A DNA stretch of 64,000 nucleotides from Chrysaora quinquecirrha (lineage: Eukaryota > Cnidaria > Scyphozoa > Semaeostomeae > Pelagiidae), in contig JACTAT010000290.1 of the NCBI GenBank assembly GCA_014526335.1, forward strand, positions 362,579 to 426,578, in the 5' to 3' direction. The translations under genes and the position numbers were made by a program. Numbering within the stretch: position 1 is the first letter of the stretch; the number at the start of each line of letters is the position of its first letter. Of the stretch, positions 45,385 to 57,839 are shown in pieces. Below the pieces are notes generated by a model. The model did no database searches, was not told the DNA's origin, and worked only from the letters and a program-made list of their open reading frames with translations.

Positions 45385-46346
45385 TCTGTAACACTGTAGG
45401 AGACATGATGTCTCCAAGACATGATGTCTCCAAGAAGTTGGATTCACGTCATTCCCAGTTAACTGTGCCATATAATATGGCACAGTAGGAAAGTTATTAA
45501 GTCACTAATAGGAATACTTGATGTGGAATACAAAATATAAAGAGAACGATAAAAGCAGTAAGAATGAGAAACAAATAGTCGTCTGCTTTTTTTAATTCTG
45601 CAAATCTGCATAGAGACCCATCATATACTACCTTGCCTAAATAATTTTCCGGGGCGGGGGTAGGGATACTTGTCCTGAATATGTACGGTGTATTTTTTTT
45701 TTCCGGCTCTAGACTCTCTCAAGAACCATACACGGCGTAAGAATTTGGGTCGAAATATTATATCCAGCTTTTTAATTTTCGTAATAATATTAGACAATGG
45801 TTTTCATATTGAAAAAATGCAGGATGCAAACATAACAAGATACCAATTTTTGAGAAAAACTGGAGAAGCGAATAACGCTGTGAGTTTATTTAGTGTCACT
45901 GGGAATATAAACGGTCACGATAAATTTATCGACAATTCCACACACCAAAATAGATTACAGTATGCTCAACCATAGGACAGCGTAACGAACATTTAAGGAA
46001 ATACGAAAATATCCATTTCAGCAAATGATGCCCAATTAATAAAATGGGGGTTGGAAAAAAGCGGGGCATTTGAAATTTTTCAAAAATGACAAGCGGGAAG
46101 GGGACGATTATTCGGTAATTCAGATTAGTGGTGGAAAGCTGAAGTTGTAGCTAATGTTCTCTCGGAGGGAAAGCAGCTTCTGCTGAAGACATGCCCAACT
46201 GAATAGAATAAAATGAAATTAAATGAAACTCAAATTTCAAATTTAAAAGTGATCCAAAAAATATCCAGCAGCGTTGCTTTAGAAATGCTACAGTATGATA
46301 TACTGGAAAAAGTGACATAAATAACCTTTGCTTTGCAGTAACTAAC
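45385..46346. other. Intron, no gene seen
   Basis: A tandem ACATGATGTCTCCAAG duplication lies at 45,404-45,435. A CGGGGCGGGGGTAGGGATACTT segment at 45,651-45,672 resembles one end of the GTAC-type MITE. The plus frame 45,688-45,975 has no domain. Confidence 0.45.
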
Positions 46347-46613
46347 CTATTTGAGATTTCGGGCACTCTGGAATATCACAATATTCCCACCGAGGCTTGA
46401 TTTCAGTCGTATAGCACCACGGTAAAGGCTCCCCATCCGGGTTTCGACAATAGTTGCTTTCAAGTCCAGAGTCCGGATACTTATGAGATGTTCTATCGTG
46501 TTCGTGTGGAACCTGAGAGGCCCAAGCCTGGCAAGTCTTTCCAGACTTAGTATTTGCTATTTTGCCACGATATTCTTTTCCTTTTTTAGTTGCTTTGCAT
46601 TTTGTAACATCAT
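46347..46613 (-). CDS. Exon 2: kringle domain 1
   Basis: The acceptor is aacttctag before ATGATGTTAC and the donor is GTTAGT after CAAATAG. The exon is 267 nt, symmetric phase 1-1. Six cysteines are in register: [39 protein letters not shown]. It is clearly a duplicate of exon 3, sharing [15 protein letters not shown] and [10 protein letters not shown]. The last codon of exon 1 plus its first bases gives Tyr before DVTKC, as in exon 3. Confidence 0.97.
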
Positions 46614-47453
46614 CTAGAAGTTAAGAAATAACAATGTTAATTTTAAATGACATCGCTGGTTCTGATATTCAATATCATGCTGTCATAAAGACATCATGAA
46701 GATATATTGATCATTTTAGCATCAAATCACCAAGAAATAAGCAACAGGTGTCAAAACAAATTGGATCAAAACTCACAAAGTTCCTATAGTCTGTAAAACG
46801 TACCTTTATTTATTAAATATGTGTCAAAATTGGAATAGTTTTCAAGAAAAGTAGATAGCCAGCCCCTTAATGTCACAAAAGGAGCTCCAGTGAACTTTTC
46901 TTTATAGTATTTGGAATCTTGCATGGGTCGATGGAGAATTTTATGGACATTATGAATCTAAATGTGGGCAATTTGAAATCTCGCTCTACAACACTCTTTT
47001 TTTGTAAACAATTAATTTTTTTCACCTCATCCCCAAACATTGTTTCGCTGCTTACTAATAAATGCACTGAAAATTGTTTATTTATTGTTTTATTTATTCA
47101 TTTATATATACATTTTGTTCATTTATTTTCCAAGCATTTAAATGTACTCTAACTGTTGGTGAAGTATTCCTCAGGCGAGACTATTTTGATTTATTTACGA
47201 CCATTTATTCGCTCCAGTCGAACTGTTTAATAATTTTTTTGAAAGTTTAGCAATTTTTGGGCGATTGTTTGAATTCTGCATTGTTTAAATCTACAGAATT
47301 GAGCTTGCATTGCATTTAAAATGCTACTATTTTCGATTTCTATAATGTTTTCAATACTTTAGAAGCATTCTTTTCGGACAAGGAGTGCACATGATTGTCA
47401 TTACGATTTTATTATATATTTCCTTAATCATTGTGAATGAAGCTATGCCCAAA
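46614..47453. other. Intron, no gene seen
   Basis: AT-rich with short ATTTATT runs near 47,080-47,130. Open frames at 46,873-47,152 are antisense to each other without domains. Confidence 0.45.
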
Positions 47454-50001
47454 ACTGCCGAAGATCAATCAGGGGTGTTTGAAAACATATGAAAAACGCT
47501 TACAATTAGCATCCAACTGAAGAAAGACCTTCATGGAGAGGATTTCATTAAATCAGAGACGATCCATAGAGATCCATGAAATACATTTTTATTATGACTG
47601 TTTTCTGATAAATCTCTAATCATAATTCGGCAATGCAGTAAGCACAGCAAATTCAAACAGAGACAGATTTTGTCATTGGAAAGTCATTAAAGCGCAGAAG
47701 CATGATTTAAATTATTTCCGAGTCTAAAATTAGCTCAGACGGACTGTTCTGTACATTTTGAACACTTGAAAGAAGATCTATGACATGCGTTGATATGTGG
47801 CAGCTAAAACCAGAATAAGTGAAGTTTAGGCTAAAACTGCCGCCATTTAATCGTTTTATGCACTGGAAAGGTAAACCCTCTCCGTGAGTTAACTACTGTA
47901 AAATCGTAAGCAAAATAAAATTTTATAGATATTTTTTACATTAATAGGAGAGGACTGTAAAGCGAAAGTACAGTAGAAAAAACCAATAATGCAGGATTAC
48001 TTCTTACTGCAAGGAAATCAAGTACTTAGAGGACATGTACAGTTAAACTTTGCTCAACTTTTCTCAGCTGGGCGCACGGACTGGAATATGCAGCATACAG
48101 AAATTTGCTCAAAACATTGAAGCAGTAACACCTAATTATCTTAATGCCTGATGACATTGTTTTATCAGCACCAGCCTTGTATTTTCTCCCTGTATCAAAA
48201 ACAAAACTCTATGGTACAGGATTATTTGTTGAAAAAGTCTTTTTCCATAAATTCTCAAGTACTTTCGAACAGAAAAACTACGTGACTATTTGGTGAACCC
48301 CTGATAAATACTAGCAATCGTTAAACATCGACCAGTAACAATTGCTCTGTCATTTCAAACCCCAAACGAATATTGCTTGGTATTGCTCGCGAATTTTAAA
48401 GGCAACTTCAGTCTGATAAAGTCCCATCCTCCCCCACAAAATGCTGCCGCATTCCAAAAAAGTCAGGCGGATGATTTGTCTACCTTTAGCATTTGGTGCT
48501 CGAATAAACATGCGCATGCCAGCAATCAAATGGCATGTTTTCTGTGTAACATCGAATATTTTAATCTCTGATGACAGAAAAGGATTAAAATGAGCAACAA
48601 CAATTGTTAGCGTTTGAAGATATAAATCTAAATGTTGATAAAATGTAGCCAATCAGTTTGCTGCAGATTTTATATTGTGATCTCAACACCAATCAGCGAG
48701 CAGGAAACAGCGGAAGGCAAAAAAGTCAGCCTAAGATACTGTTTACAAGGAAGCGTGCGGCACACGAGCTCAATGTGAACCGAATCAACTGCCTCTCCGC
48801 TGTTCGAGCCACTTTTGATCCAGTTACGAAAAGAAACTGAAGTTAAGATATTAATAAACGGAGCACATTGCAGACAAACATTGTACCATGACATTTAAAC
48901 TTTGATCCGTATCATTTTTGACCCAATTCTATTTTGATCCGCTACCGTGTAAACGGGGAATGAGAGTCAGAGCAAGAACTGCTGCCTAACACTGTTGCCT
49001 TGATGCAGACAGACTTCAAATCGCTTAAGTTAAGTATAGGAATAGAATAATAGACCAGCAGTCTTTTATGAACTTGCTGCAGAGCCGATTCGTAGCACTA
49101 CACACCAATGCTACAAATCTTTTGAATAATTTCAGCCTGCTCAACCGAGTAATATTTTTTCTCATGTAATGGCAACTCTGCTTTTGCAGCCCTTTGATCG
49201 CAACACCCTCAGCCAGGCTAAATTTTAAAATGGCATGAAACCTCTCATATAATTTTCATTGAGGAAAATTTTAGCTTGCAATCTCATCGTTACTATTTGC
49301 CTTGCCAAACAATATTCTATCGATTTTCTATGGTTTTTTATCCAGTTTAAATTCCCTGTGACACTGTTTTTGTATGGAAAGTGGCATGAGTCTTCAGAAC
49401 TTGATACGGTCAATAATGCAAAAATTTGACAGGTGGTGTACAACAAGTATAATGTCTGTTCTTTGACGCATGCACGAATAAATGTTACCGTTTTAGCATT
49501 CTGATATATGCGAAAGGTCTACTTTTCCGATGAATTGGGAGCTAAGAACCTGTGGCCTTGACCTCTTTTTCGTTGCCAGCTTTTTAAGCTTGGTACAGGT
49601 CGCGAAGCAAGACAAAGACAGATGGACACACTCCTGCAAACAGAAGAAGATTCTATCTACCAAATATTAAAACAGTCTGTCTGATCTAATTTTAAGACTC
49701 GGAAATAATTCAAATCACGCTCCTGCGCTAAAATGACTTTTAATTGACAGTATCAGCCTCTGCGTGAATGCGTTACGCTTTCTTCTATGCGTATTGCTGA
49801 ATGATCATTAGAAGGTCAGCAGAAAATATGCATAATAATACTGTATCTTTTGCATCTCTATGGATCTTCTCTGACTGAATGAGGTCCTCTCCATGAAGGT
49901 CTTGCTTCAGTTGGATGCTACATGTATGCGTTTTTCGTATGGATGCAAACAATATGGCTACTTTTTATTACTTATACTTACCCTGATTGACCTTTGGCAG
50001 T
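47454..50001. mobile_element. Element of 2.5 kb with about 300-bp imperfect inverted ends
   Basis: The left end ACTGCCGAAGATCAATCAGG matches the complement of the right end (ACTGCCAAAGGTCAATCAGG). Further matching blocks include GCATCCAACTGAAG, GACCTTCATGGAGAGGA and ATTATTTCCGAGTCT, down to about 47,750 on the left and 49,660 on the right. The centre holds a minus-strand open frame (48,350-48,652) without a recognised domain. It is probably a non-autonomous DNA transposon. Confidence 0.75.
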
Positions 50002-51686
50002 CTCTGACATGACGTAATTATGACGTCACAAGGACAACAGAAAATATTTCGGAATCACAAAAAAAAACAAAGTACAATCCATGTGCAAAAATGCCTTTAA
50101 ACCATTGAAAACATTATAGAAGTCCAAAATGGTAGCATTTTGTGAATGCAATGAATGCTTAATTCTGTCTTACGTCATTGTGACTTCACATCGATAAAAA
50201 CGAGATTCAACTTGCCAGCATTCAAATTCGTAATGTCCATAAAAGTTTCTATCGATCCATACTAAATTCAGAAAATTGACAAAAAAATTCAGGGTGAGCT
50301 TATTCTGTGAGATTAGGATAATGACTTTTTCATGAAGTCAAAGAGACTCAGCAGTTTATTTATCGTTTCTTTGCTTTAAATCATTTTTAAAAGGCCTATT
50401 TAGCTGTCCAGATAAGGTTAACCCTATTCATACTTGGCTGTTTTGACTCATCAGTTCTGTGACTAAGACCCCCCACCTACGTATTTCCAAAACAGTAAGA
50501 GGTCGCTAAATGAAACTTGGCACAAGGATAAAGGGCCCTAAAAAGACCCTAAGAAGGTAATTTCAAGTTCTAAAAGTATAACGTGACGGCAAAATGACAT
50601 CATAAAATAAAAAAGTGCAATCATTAGATTTTCTTCCAAATTCTTCTGCTAGCGATTGCATTAAGGCAGAAAATAGTGCTTATCCATCACTTTGACAGCC
50701 ATTATACTCGGAAAAGAGCAAAAAGATTTCGAGTCGACGATTCAATTGGCAGAATGGCCCTTTTCGTAATATCAATGTCCACGTCGTTAATCTATTTCTT
50801 CGGTAGTTCAATTATTATTATTAACTCAAACTTCTCAAAATTATAGAAAATTTGAATAAAATGCAAAAACTTAATGCCTATATTTACAAATGACGTTATG
50901 TATAATGACATCATTTTGGTGACGTGAATGTGATGTCACAACAAACATAACTTCAAATTTTCACCAATGTGATAAAAATAGGCTATTTTCACGTTTTTTA
51001 ATACTTTTGAGTACTTTTATTCACTTTTGGCTCATTTTTCTAACCATCGTCACATATCTGTCTTTCAAAACTTGGTTTCCATGGCAACAGGATTGAAGCA
51101 ATGAAAGCGATAACAAAGTCCAAAGATGCGCTGATAAATTTTAGTAATTGTCAATAAGAATCAGGTTTAACTATTTTTCGATGCTATCCGAAGTTCCGAT
51201 GGGGGGGCCTAATAGGGTTAATGATGTGCAGCTGGTGAAAATTTTAGCTTTGCTCGATTTCTGCTCATTTGAAGTATTTATTAATGATGTCAAAAAGACC
51301 ATACTATTATTCAATGATTATCTTTATCAGTGAAGGTTGAAAATTGTTATCGAGCTATTAATTAAAGTATTTATCAATTTCGTGCTTCTTTATTTATTTC
51401 ACGAGCGTCAAAAACTTCTAAGAAGGTAGGAACAAATCATCTGAAGAAATGTAAATTCACTTGTTCTAACATTTTTGTTACAAAGTAGCAACATTTCGAT
51501 AATGAATCTTTTGGGTGTTACAGTGAATGGACTTCAGCAGCATATTTTTGTGAAGCATTCAATTATTGTTAGCAGTTAATGTTTATAGTCGTATCCATTT
51601 TATCTTTGCTGTGCTGAGCAATGATGGCTAGAAATCTAAATATCCCTTTATTGTTGTTCCAAATAATAAATAGTAATGTTTCTTAC
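50002..51686. other. Intron with a cluster of TGACGTCA/TGATGTCA-like palindromes
   Basis: ATGACGTCAC, TTACGTCATTGTGACTTCAC, AATGACATCATA and GTGACGTGAATGTGATGTCA occur between 50,018 and 50,940 (the first begins just inside this interval). No reading frame with a domain was seen. The motifs look like parts of a diverged repeat family. Confidence 0.45.
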
Positions 51687-51839
51687 AATTATAACAGAGA
51701 ATGTCTTCGCTAATTCCTGTTGAAGATATTTCTCTCTTCAAGTTTCCCGTATCATCCTTTGTTTGATCCGAAAAATCTTCAAAAGTGACATTCTCCACAC
51801 TTCCGCTTGATCCAGTCATTATTTTGGCAAACGGTGCAT
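51687..51839 (-). CDS. Exon 1 (first seen): N-terminal linker before the kringles
   Basis: The acceptor is tgtattgcag before ATGCACCG and the donor is GTAAGA after TATAATT. The exon is 153 nt, phase 1-1, joining exon 2 to create a Tyr. The peptide runs APFAKIMTGSSGSVENVTFE, then DFSDQTKDDTGNLKRE and ends EDILCYN. It is polar, with one Cys and an NVT glycosylation sequon. The frame stays open upstream to 52,086, so the exon could be longer. No signal peptide was found. Confidence 0.8.
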
Positions 51840-53040
51840 CTGCAATACAAAAGCAATAATTAATAAATGTGTTATTATTTGCTTTTTTCGATACGTTAAA
51901 TTTGTGCTTAGCCTTAATGTTCTGGAATCCATTTGTAGATACCGGGACTCTTGAAGCCACTGGAAACAAAGAGACCTGATTAGCTATTTTTTCACACCAC
52001 TGGTGCAGTTTGGAATGGGTAGAAAATTGGACGGAAATTGATCTATTTGTGAATGCGATACGTTTTTTTATTAGCCGTCTCAACAATTAGCTTAAAACAT
52101 CTGCCTGTAATGAAGATAGTGCTTATCATTCATCTTGCTGTGATTTTTGTAAGCTTTTCATCACGCTCTGTTTTACTGGTAACATGATGCGGTTTTTAGA
52201 ATGTGCTATTGAATGATCCGTTTGTAGCAGTAAATAAACACTATTTTAGGTGAAAACAGGAAGCACTTTCGTTTAGAAATGCGTCCCCTTAAAAAAATGA
52301 CGTCGTTGTGTGACCGCAGTCTGTAATAAGCTTAAAGAAATGAGATTGTAACAGCTGGCATGTTAAACAAGCTGACGGAAACCTACATTGGGAATAAAAA
52401 AACTATTAGAAAAAATATGAAAATTCAAAATACAGATATCTGTGTTGAAACATTTCGATGTGGTGATCATATTGACCCAAGATATCGAAATCATCAGAGA
52501 CACTCCAGTATTAGCCACTGCCTAAGCTCCAATTTCATTTCTTAAAATTGTCACAATCGATGACCAAGAAACAATATGATGAGTGTCAATCGGCGTATTT
52601 CCCTTTCAGAAATCAGTTCGACATCCACAGCGAGAGAAAAAGTTCCCTTCTTTGGTCATAATGTGGTCATACAATAGAATGCTGTTTTCTTAATTTTTCT
52701 CTTTCATTTCTCTTCCTGTCATTATTAAATTAAATCATAAGACATGGTCTGTTGGCACGTAAGATTGCCTTGGCAGTGGCAACGCCCGCAAGGCATTCTA
52801 TCTCCAGATGCATAATGTCTCCATGACATGCTCAACAGCAACGCTCAACAAATGTTTTTCTGCCTACATTCTTTGCTCTCGGTGCAGTTTAGCCGTAACA
52901 CGTGACAAAAAGTTGCAGAATACTTTAATTTCTCAGCTAAGAATAATTTCTACTATATCCTTGCCAATCCTGAGAAAATACTCACGTACCACACTTTTAC
53001 AAATAGAAAAATAGCAACGCTGTAGCAATGTCCGAAGGAC
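51840..53040. other. No gene supported
   Basis: The minus frame 51,840-52,086 (with FTNRSISVQFSTHSKLHQWC) continues exon 1's frame but has no recognised domain. It may be intron read-through or true upstream coding. Nothing else was recognised. Confidence 0.4.
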
Positions 53041-53134
53041 GCTGATGATGATGATAATAATGATGAAGATAATAATGATGAAGATGATGTTGATAATAAC
53101 GAAGAAGACGAAGAAGAAGACAACGATGATGAGA

Positions 53135-53216
<82 letters not shown>

Positions 53217-53460
53217 CTTTGATTAGGATGATAATGACGATAATGATCACGCTAAAGACGATCATGATGATGAATATGATGCTCGACGATGACGACAACG
53301 ATGATGATGATCACGTTGAAGACGAAAATGATGATGACCGGCTTCAACATGATCATCATCTTCTTCAACAATGATGATCATGTTGAAGACAATGATTGGT
53401 GATTGTGATGATGATGGTGATGATGATAATGATCCATTATGATGATGATGCAATTGTTGA
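53041..53460 (+). repeat. GAT/ATG trinucleotide microsatellite
   Basis: A core of about 25 uninterrupted GAT units at 53,130-53,213 is flanked by degenerate GAT/GAA/GAC repeats to 53,460. Open frames of poly-Met or poly-Ile are artefacts of the repeat. Confidence 0.95.
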
Positions 53461-54248
53461 CAATGTGATCAGATGAATCTTGCCTGGAAGAATCCCAAAA
53501 CCTTGAGTCGAAAATAGAAAACCTCTAGTAACGTATATGTACTAATAAATTTGAACTCATAGGTTAAACTGTGTAACAAATAACTCCCTTCAGTGCACCG
53601 AAACCTGTAATCTTCGCTTCAAATGATGAACTTAATTCTAGAATCTCCAAAAGCTATCATAAGAATGCGCATACTATGCAGATGACTATATTCGATAATT
53701 AGTAGCACTTTGAAGAATTGATTGCCAACTTTGAACCATTTATTTTCAGATGATTCTCGAAGCCACAAACTGTTTTGAAAAAATTTCTTCGAACTTGGCA
53801 ACAATTTCTACTGCGCTACAATCTCCTCCTCTCTTCACACTAAAATATCTTACATGTAAGATGACTTCTAGAAACCTCTGAGAATAACAACCCAATCAAA
53901 AATTGTATGAAAATATTTCAAAATAAAAAACCGAATCAAATTAGATTAGATTTGAGCAACATTTTGCAATATTGTAGTCAAACCTTTTTTGAAGCCCGAC
54001 CGAGCCGGCTTTTTTGCGAGAAAATCTTGGTGTCAAATTTTTAGTTTCCTGGCTCGCAACCCTTACCATAAAACACAAGCGCATTATTCCACTGTGCTAC
54101 ACTAACAGTTGATACTAATTGATGTTTTTGGCAAGGAATTGCGTTTTGTTAATTATGTCCACTAAAGACAACACTTAACGCCGATTTCAAAGTTTAATTC
54201 CTATTATTTGTGCTTTATCTTTTGTTACGTTTTGGGACGTAAAAGCGT
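53461..54248. other. No feature recognised
   Basis: AT-rich sequence. No repeat, RNA gene or exon was supported. Confidence 0.5.
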
Positions 54249-54320
54249 CTATATGCCTATATGCCTATATGCCTATATGCCTATATGCCTATATGCCTAT
54301 ATATCTACCTATATGCCTAT
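54249..54320 (+). repeat. Tandem repeat, 8-bp CTATATGC unit
   Basis: Six perfect units are followed by a degenerate ATATCTAC and one more near-perfect unit. Confidence 0.95.
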
Positions 54321-54879
54321 TACAGCGAACACCCTCTTAATATGTCCCTCGGACATAAAAAGAGATGGAGATCAAAATTTTAGTCACAAATTTTGTTGAG
54401 CATAACCGTTATCCTGATTTTCTGCGAATGGGTAAGTAGATTGTTAAATTTTTTTGCAGATATACTGCAACACAGCATACCTGTATTCTGAGAAGTTGAC
54501 AAAGAAATTGTGTCGAAATTAACGATTTCCTGGCAGATGCGAGCTTGTTGAGCATTGTCGTTGAGCGTGAACAAGAAAGTTGTTCTCTATAAATTCCTAA
54601 CTTCCTGCGCTCTTTCGACAGCCTCGATGTGAAGCGGGGGTGCATTACCCTGACCATTGCCCAAGACCTACTAGCCATCCTGTTACTTGTTTTATTTTTA
54701 CCTTTAATTTATGTAACCCGTAATCTCTTACTCTTTTCGCAACACCCATCATGTCATTTTTTTTATATTTTATATCGATACAATAAATAGCTTAAAGTAA
54801 ACAAATCCAAATCGATAATTATTAGTCTAAATTAATTAAAGGTAAACAAACAAAAGATACATTGACAGTTTGGGCCACT

Positions 54880-56480
54880 CCGAATTTTTATCATGCTTTT
54901 AAAAGTATCCAACTTTTATAGCTGTTTTAATTGTGCCTGGCAGATGATTCCAGATTTTAGGACCTATCGATTGCAAACTGTTAGATCCAAATGCTACTTG
55001 ATTTGGTCTTGATTCTTACAAGGTTCAGAAATATGTGGGTCAAAGTTTAGCATAGTTGTGTAGTGTAGCATGTGTTATGAAGTAAAACAAATCATTTATG
55101 TAAAAGTTAAATAAAATCGGACCTAATAGAGATACTTGTAGTACCCCCGACAAATTTTTTTCAAACGAACTATAAGTATTGTTAGTTCTTACTGCCTGTT
55201 CTCTTCGTTTAAGAGTAGATAAAAACTAGCGAGTTTTCATCCAGACCGTACGCATCTAGTTTGGCAATGAGTAAATCATGTGGAATGCAATCAAAGGCCT
55301 TAGAAAGATCCATCAAAACCGCTCCTACTGTATTATCATTGTCGAGTTTTTCCCTCCATTCTTCAATAAGTCTAATAAGCACGTGCTGCGTACTGTAGGT
55401 TTTTCTATAAGCTGAAATAAATACCGAGAGAGTGTTGTCAAGATGACAGATTAGCTGATTTTTAATAGCTTTTTCGTAGATTTTAGAAAAAATATTTAGT
55501 ATACTTATTTGTCGATAATTTTTCTCAGTGGTTCGAATAGACTCTCCCTTATCTAACGGACAAACAGCAGCTTTTTTACCGTTTTTCTGGGAATGAGCTG
55601 ATTCTTATGCTATTATTTAATGCATTTGTTAAGTGAACATGGATCTCTTTCGCAACCATTCGCACTAGCTTTGGGGGTATCTGATCTTCACCAACCGACT
55701 TCTTTATGTCTATAGACTGTAACAGCTCAACAACTTTGCTGTTATCTATTTTGCGAAAGGAAAAAGAACATTGAGTATTATAAATGATTTGAGCAATGGC
55801 CTTAACACTTGAATGGTTTTTGTATTTATCTATAATTAATCTTACACTAGTTTGATCATCCAATGAGGGAAATTCATCAGAGATACTACAAGGCTTTGTT
55901 CCACTAGACTTCTCAAAAATATTTATGTAATTTAAATATTTATGGTTGCCAACTTTTGGTTATCAGTTACTTTTTTGTCTTCCTTTACTAAAGAAATATC
56001 ATTCCCTTCTAGGCCTCCTTTATTTGATAAAATTGGCATCACTTATTTCCAAAAAGCTTGGTTATCCATAACACAATTACTAGTTGCTTTCTTAAAATGA
56101 CTCTTTGATGCTTTTTCCGAAGAGAAACGCACTTATTTCGTTGTTTTTATACAATATTTCGTTCTCCTTAGTTCAATTCTTGTTAAATTTGTTCTTAAGC
56201 CTTGATCGAGAGTAAATAGCTTTTTGTAAATCTTGCGTCATAAAAGGGGCCGTGTTTCTCCGTAAAATCTTCGTTTTCAGAGGGGCATGTTTATCAACAA
56301 TTCCACGGAACACTTGTGTAAAATTATCATACGATAGATTAGGGTCACTGGAGGGAGAGAAGCTAGCCTCTTTTATATCTTTAGTGAATTTTTCTCTGTC
56401 AAATTTCTTATAGTTTCAATATTTTGTCACTTTGTGCTTCAGCCTTGGAACGTGAGATTTCATGACCGGTTTCATTTTAT
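54880..56480 (-). mobile_element. CR1/L2-like LINE, internally deleted
   Basis: In transcript order the minus strand gives DNFTQVFRGIVDKHAPLKTK, APFMTQDLQKAIYSRSRLKN, SFSFRKIDNSKVVELLQSID, GEDQIPPKLVRMVAKEI, AVLMDLSKAFDCIPHDLLIA, SLLGPILFNFYINDLFYF and HNYA. It then jumps, without the rest of the YADD region, to a C-terminal SLQSIGPKIWNHLPGTIK-like part. Stops and shifts are frequent. The endonuclease domain is absent except perhaps its end. Confidence 0.85.
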
Positions 56481-57839
56481 CTCCTATTTATAAATAGAAA
56501 TAACTATTTCTAGCTTAAATTCAAAATCACATATATTTACTGCCGACGTCTTCCGTGAGAGAGACAAAGCAATTAAAAAGTTACTTTGAATCTTCCCTTC
56601 GCCATCGATTCGAAGAACCGCGCGAAGTCAACCGAAGCCTTAAGATCGCAAGATTATTTGATACTCAAAACGAGGGCTTGTTTAATGCAGTCCTTTCCAA
56701 GCACTCGCAAATTAACTGATGCTATGAAAACGATGAATACAATTGAAGGCTTGGCTGATGTTTTCTTTTCCGAAGTGCCTTCTAGCTTACAGCCAAGAAG
56801 CAAGAAGGAGAAAAACTGACTCTAAAAGCTGCCCGCCTTTCCTGATACTGATACTAGAGCATGACTTGACACAAAAATTCTACCATCGTTTTATGAAGAG
56901 AGAAAAGAGCAATCGAAATTAACAAAGGAATCAAAATAACAATCAATTTCTTCTATTATCATAGATTACAATGGATAAACAATACTTTTCGCAATGCATC
57001 ATCACAAATAATGAAACAATACCGAATTGGAAGACACAAAACACGAAAAAACTTTCCCACCAAACATATCCCTCTCCTTCTTAACAAGTTGAAAAATTAA
57101 AAGATAATGTACAAAATTAAGTAGCTACGAAAATCGTTTAGACGATAATGATATTGGCTTCTTTTCGGTAACACAATACTAGAGATCTCCACCATGAATT
57201 TGCATACTTTATAACTCGCAAATTTATTTATACTTCACCATTTCAAAGACTAGCAATTATTCACATACTAGAAATTGTTGGTATATTGTTGTAGTTGCTA
57301 TATTGTTATCGATCTTGTGCATTAGAAAGGACTTCTATTTTACTGCCAAAATTTCATAATACAGTAGATAAGAATAACAACAATCATGTGCAAGTCAGGC
57401 AGTGTGTTGTAATGTTGATTTTCTGGGTTACTATAGTTATTATTTATAATGATTTGGATTTAACTCTGTTACCATTTAGTTATAATTGTATTACTAGATA
57501 ATAGCTTTTTCATGCAAATTTGCTTGCATTAATTTCGTCATACGGGGCGAAATGATATAATTCATGCGCTGCTTCTTAAAATTTGCTCATTTGGTATTTT
57601 CTTCATTTTGCAACGAGTAACAAATAATTAATTTTCCTGCGAATCTTGTCGACCAATCATCGTGTTCCATTTTTATCCTAATCGACATTGAACATGCTGC
57701 CTTTTTAAATAATTTCATTAATTGTTTTGTTTGTTTTGGCACAATATAAAAGCGTTATTCTTATGAGCTGAAGCCAATCCGTTTGAAATTCGACCCATTT
57801 TAAAAAATACAAGCATATTGTGACACAGTCTATATCGGT
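56481..57839. other. No gene recognised
   Basis: The plus frame 56,586-56,819 (with STRKLTDAMKTMNTIEGLAD) is open and rather protein-like, but matches no family I know. It precedes the DIRS gag in the same orientation and might be part of it. Confidence 0.4.

Larger units (their letters stand above)
24..51839 (-). other. Span of a 16-exon kringle/Gly-rich/helical modular gene (both ends incomplete)
   Basis: The sixteen exons total about 3.25 kb of coding sequence, roughly 1,080 codons, spread over 52 kb. Each has an AG acceptor and GT donor on the minus strand. Intron phases in transcript order are 1,1,1,0,1,0,1,1,1,1,0,0,0,2,0, and all join without a stop. The protein order is linker, two kringles, a beta/Gly-rich segment, a long helical segment with one hydrophobic Gly-rich stretch, and a final beta-rich segment ending in CRNGG. 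Kringles and Cys-containing Gly-rich modules point to an extracellular or secreted protein. The signal peptide, start and stop lie outside what I could identify. Phase-symmetric exons between those listed could have been missed. Function is unknown. Confidence 0.85.

Noticed and set aside
48350..48652. Minus-strand frame as a transposase of the 47.5-50.0 kb element
   Set aside because: No DDE, helix-turn-helix or other transposase motif could be seen in it.
53045..53374. Poly-Met and poly-Ile frames
   Set aside because: They are translations of a GAT microsatellite.
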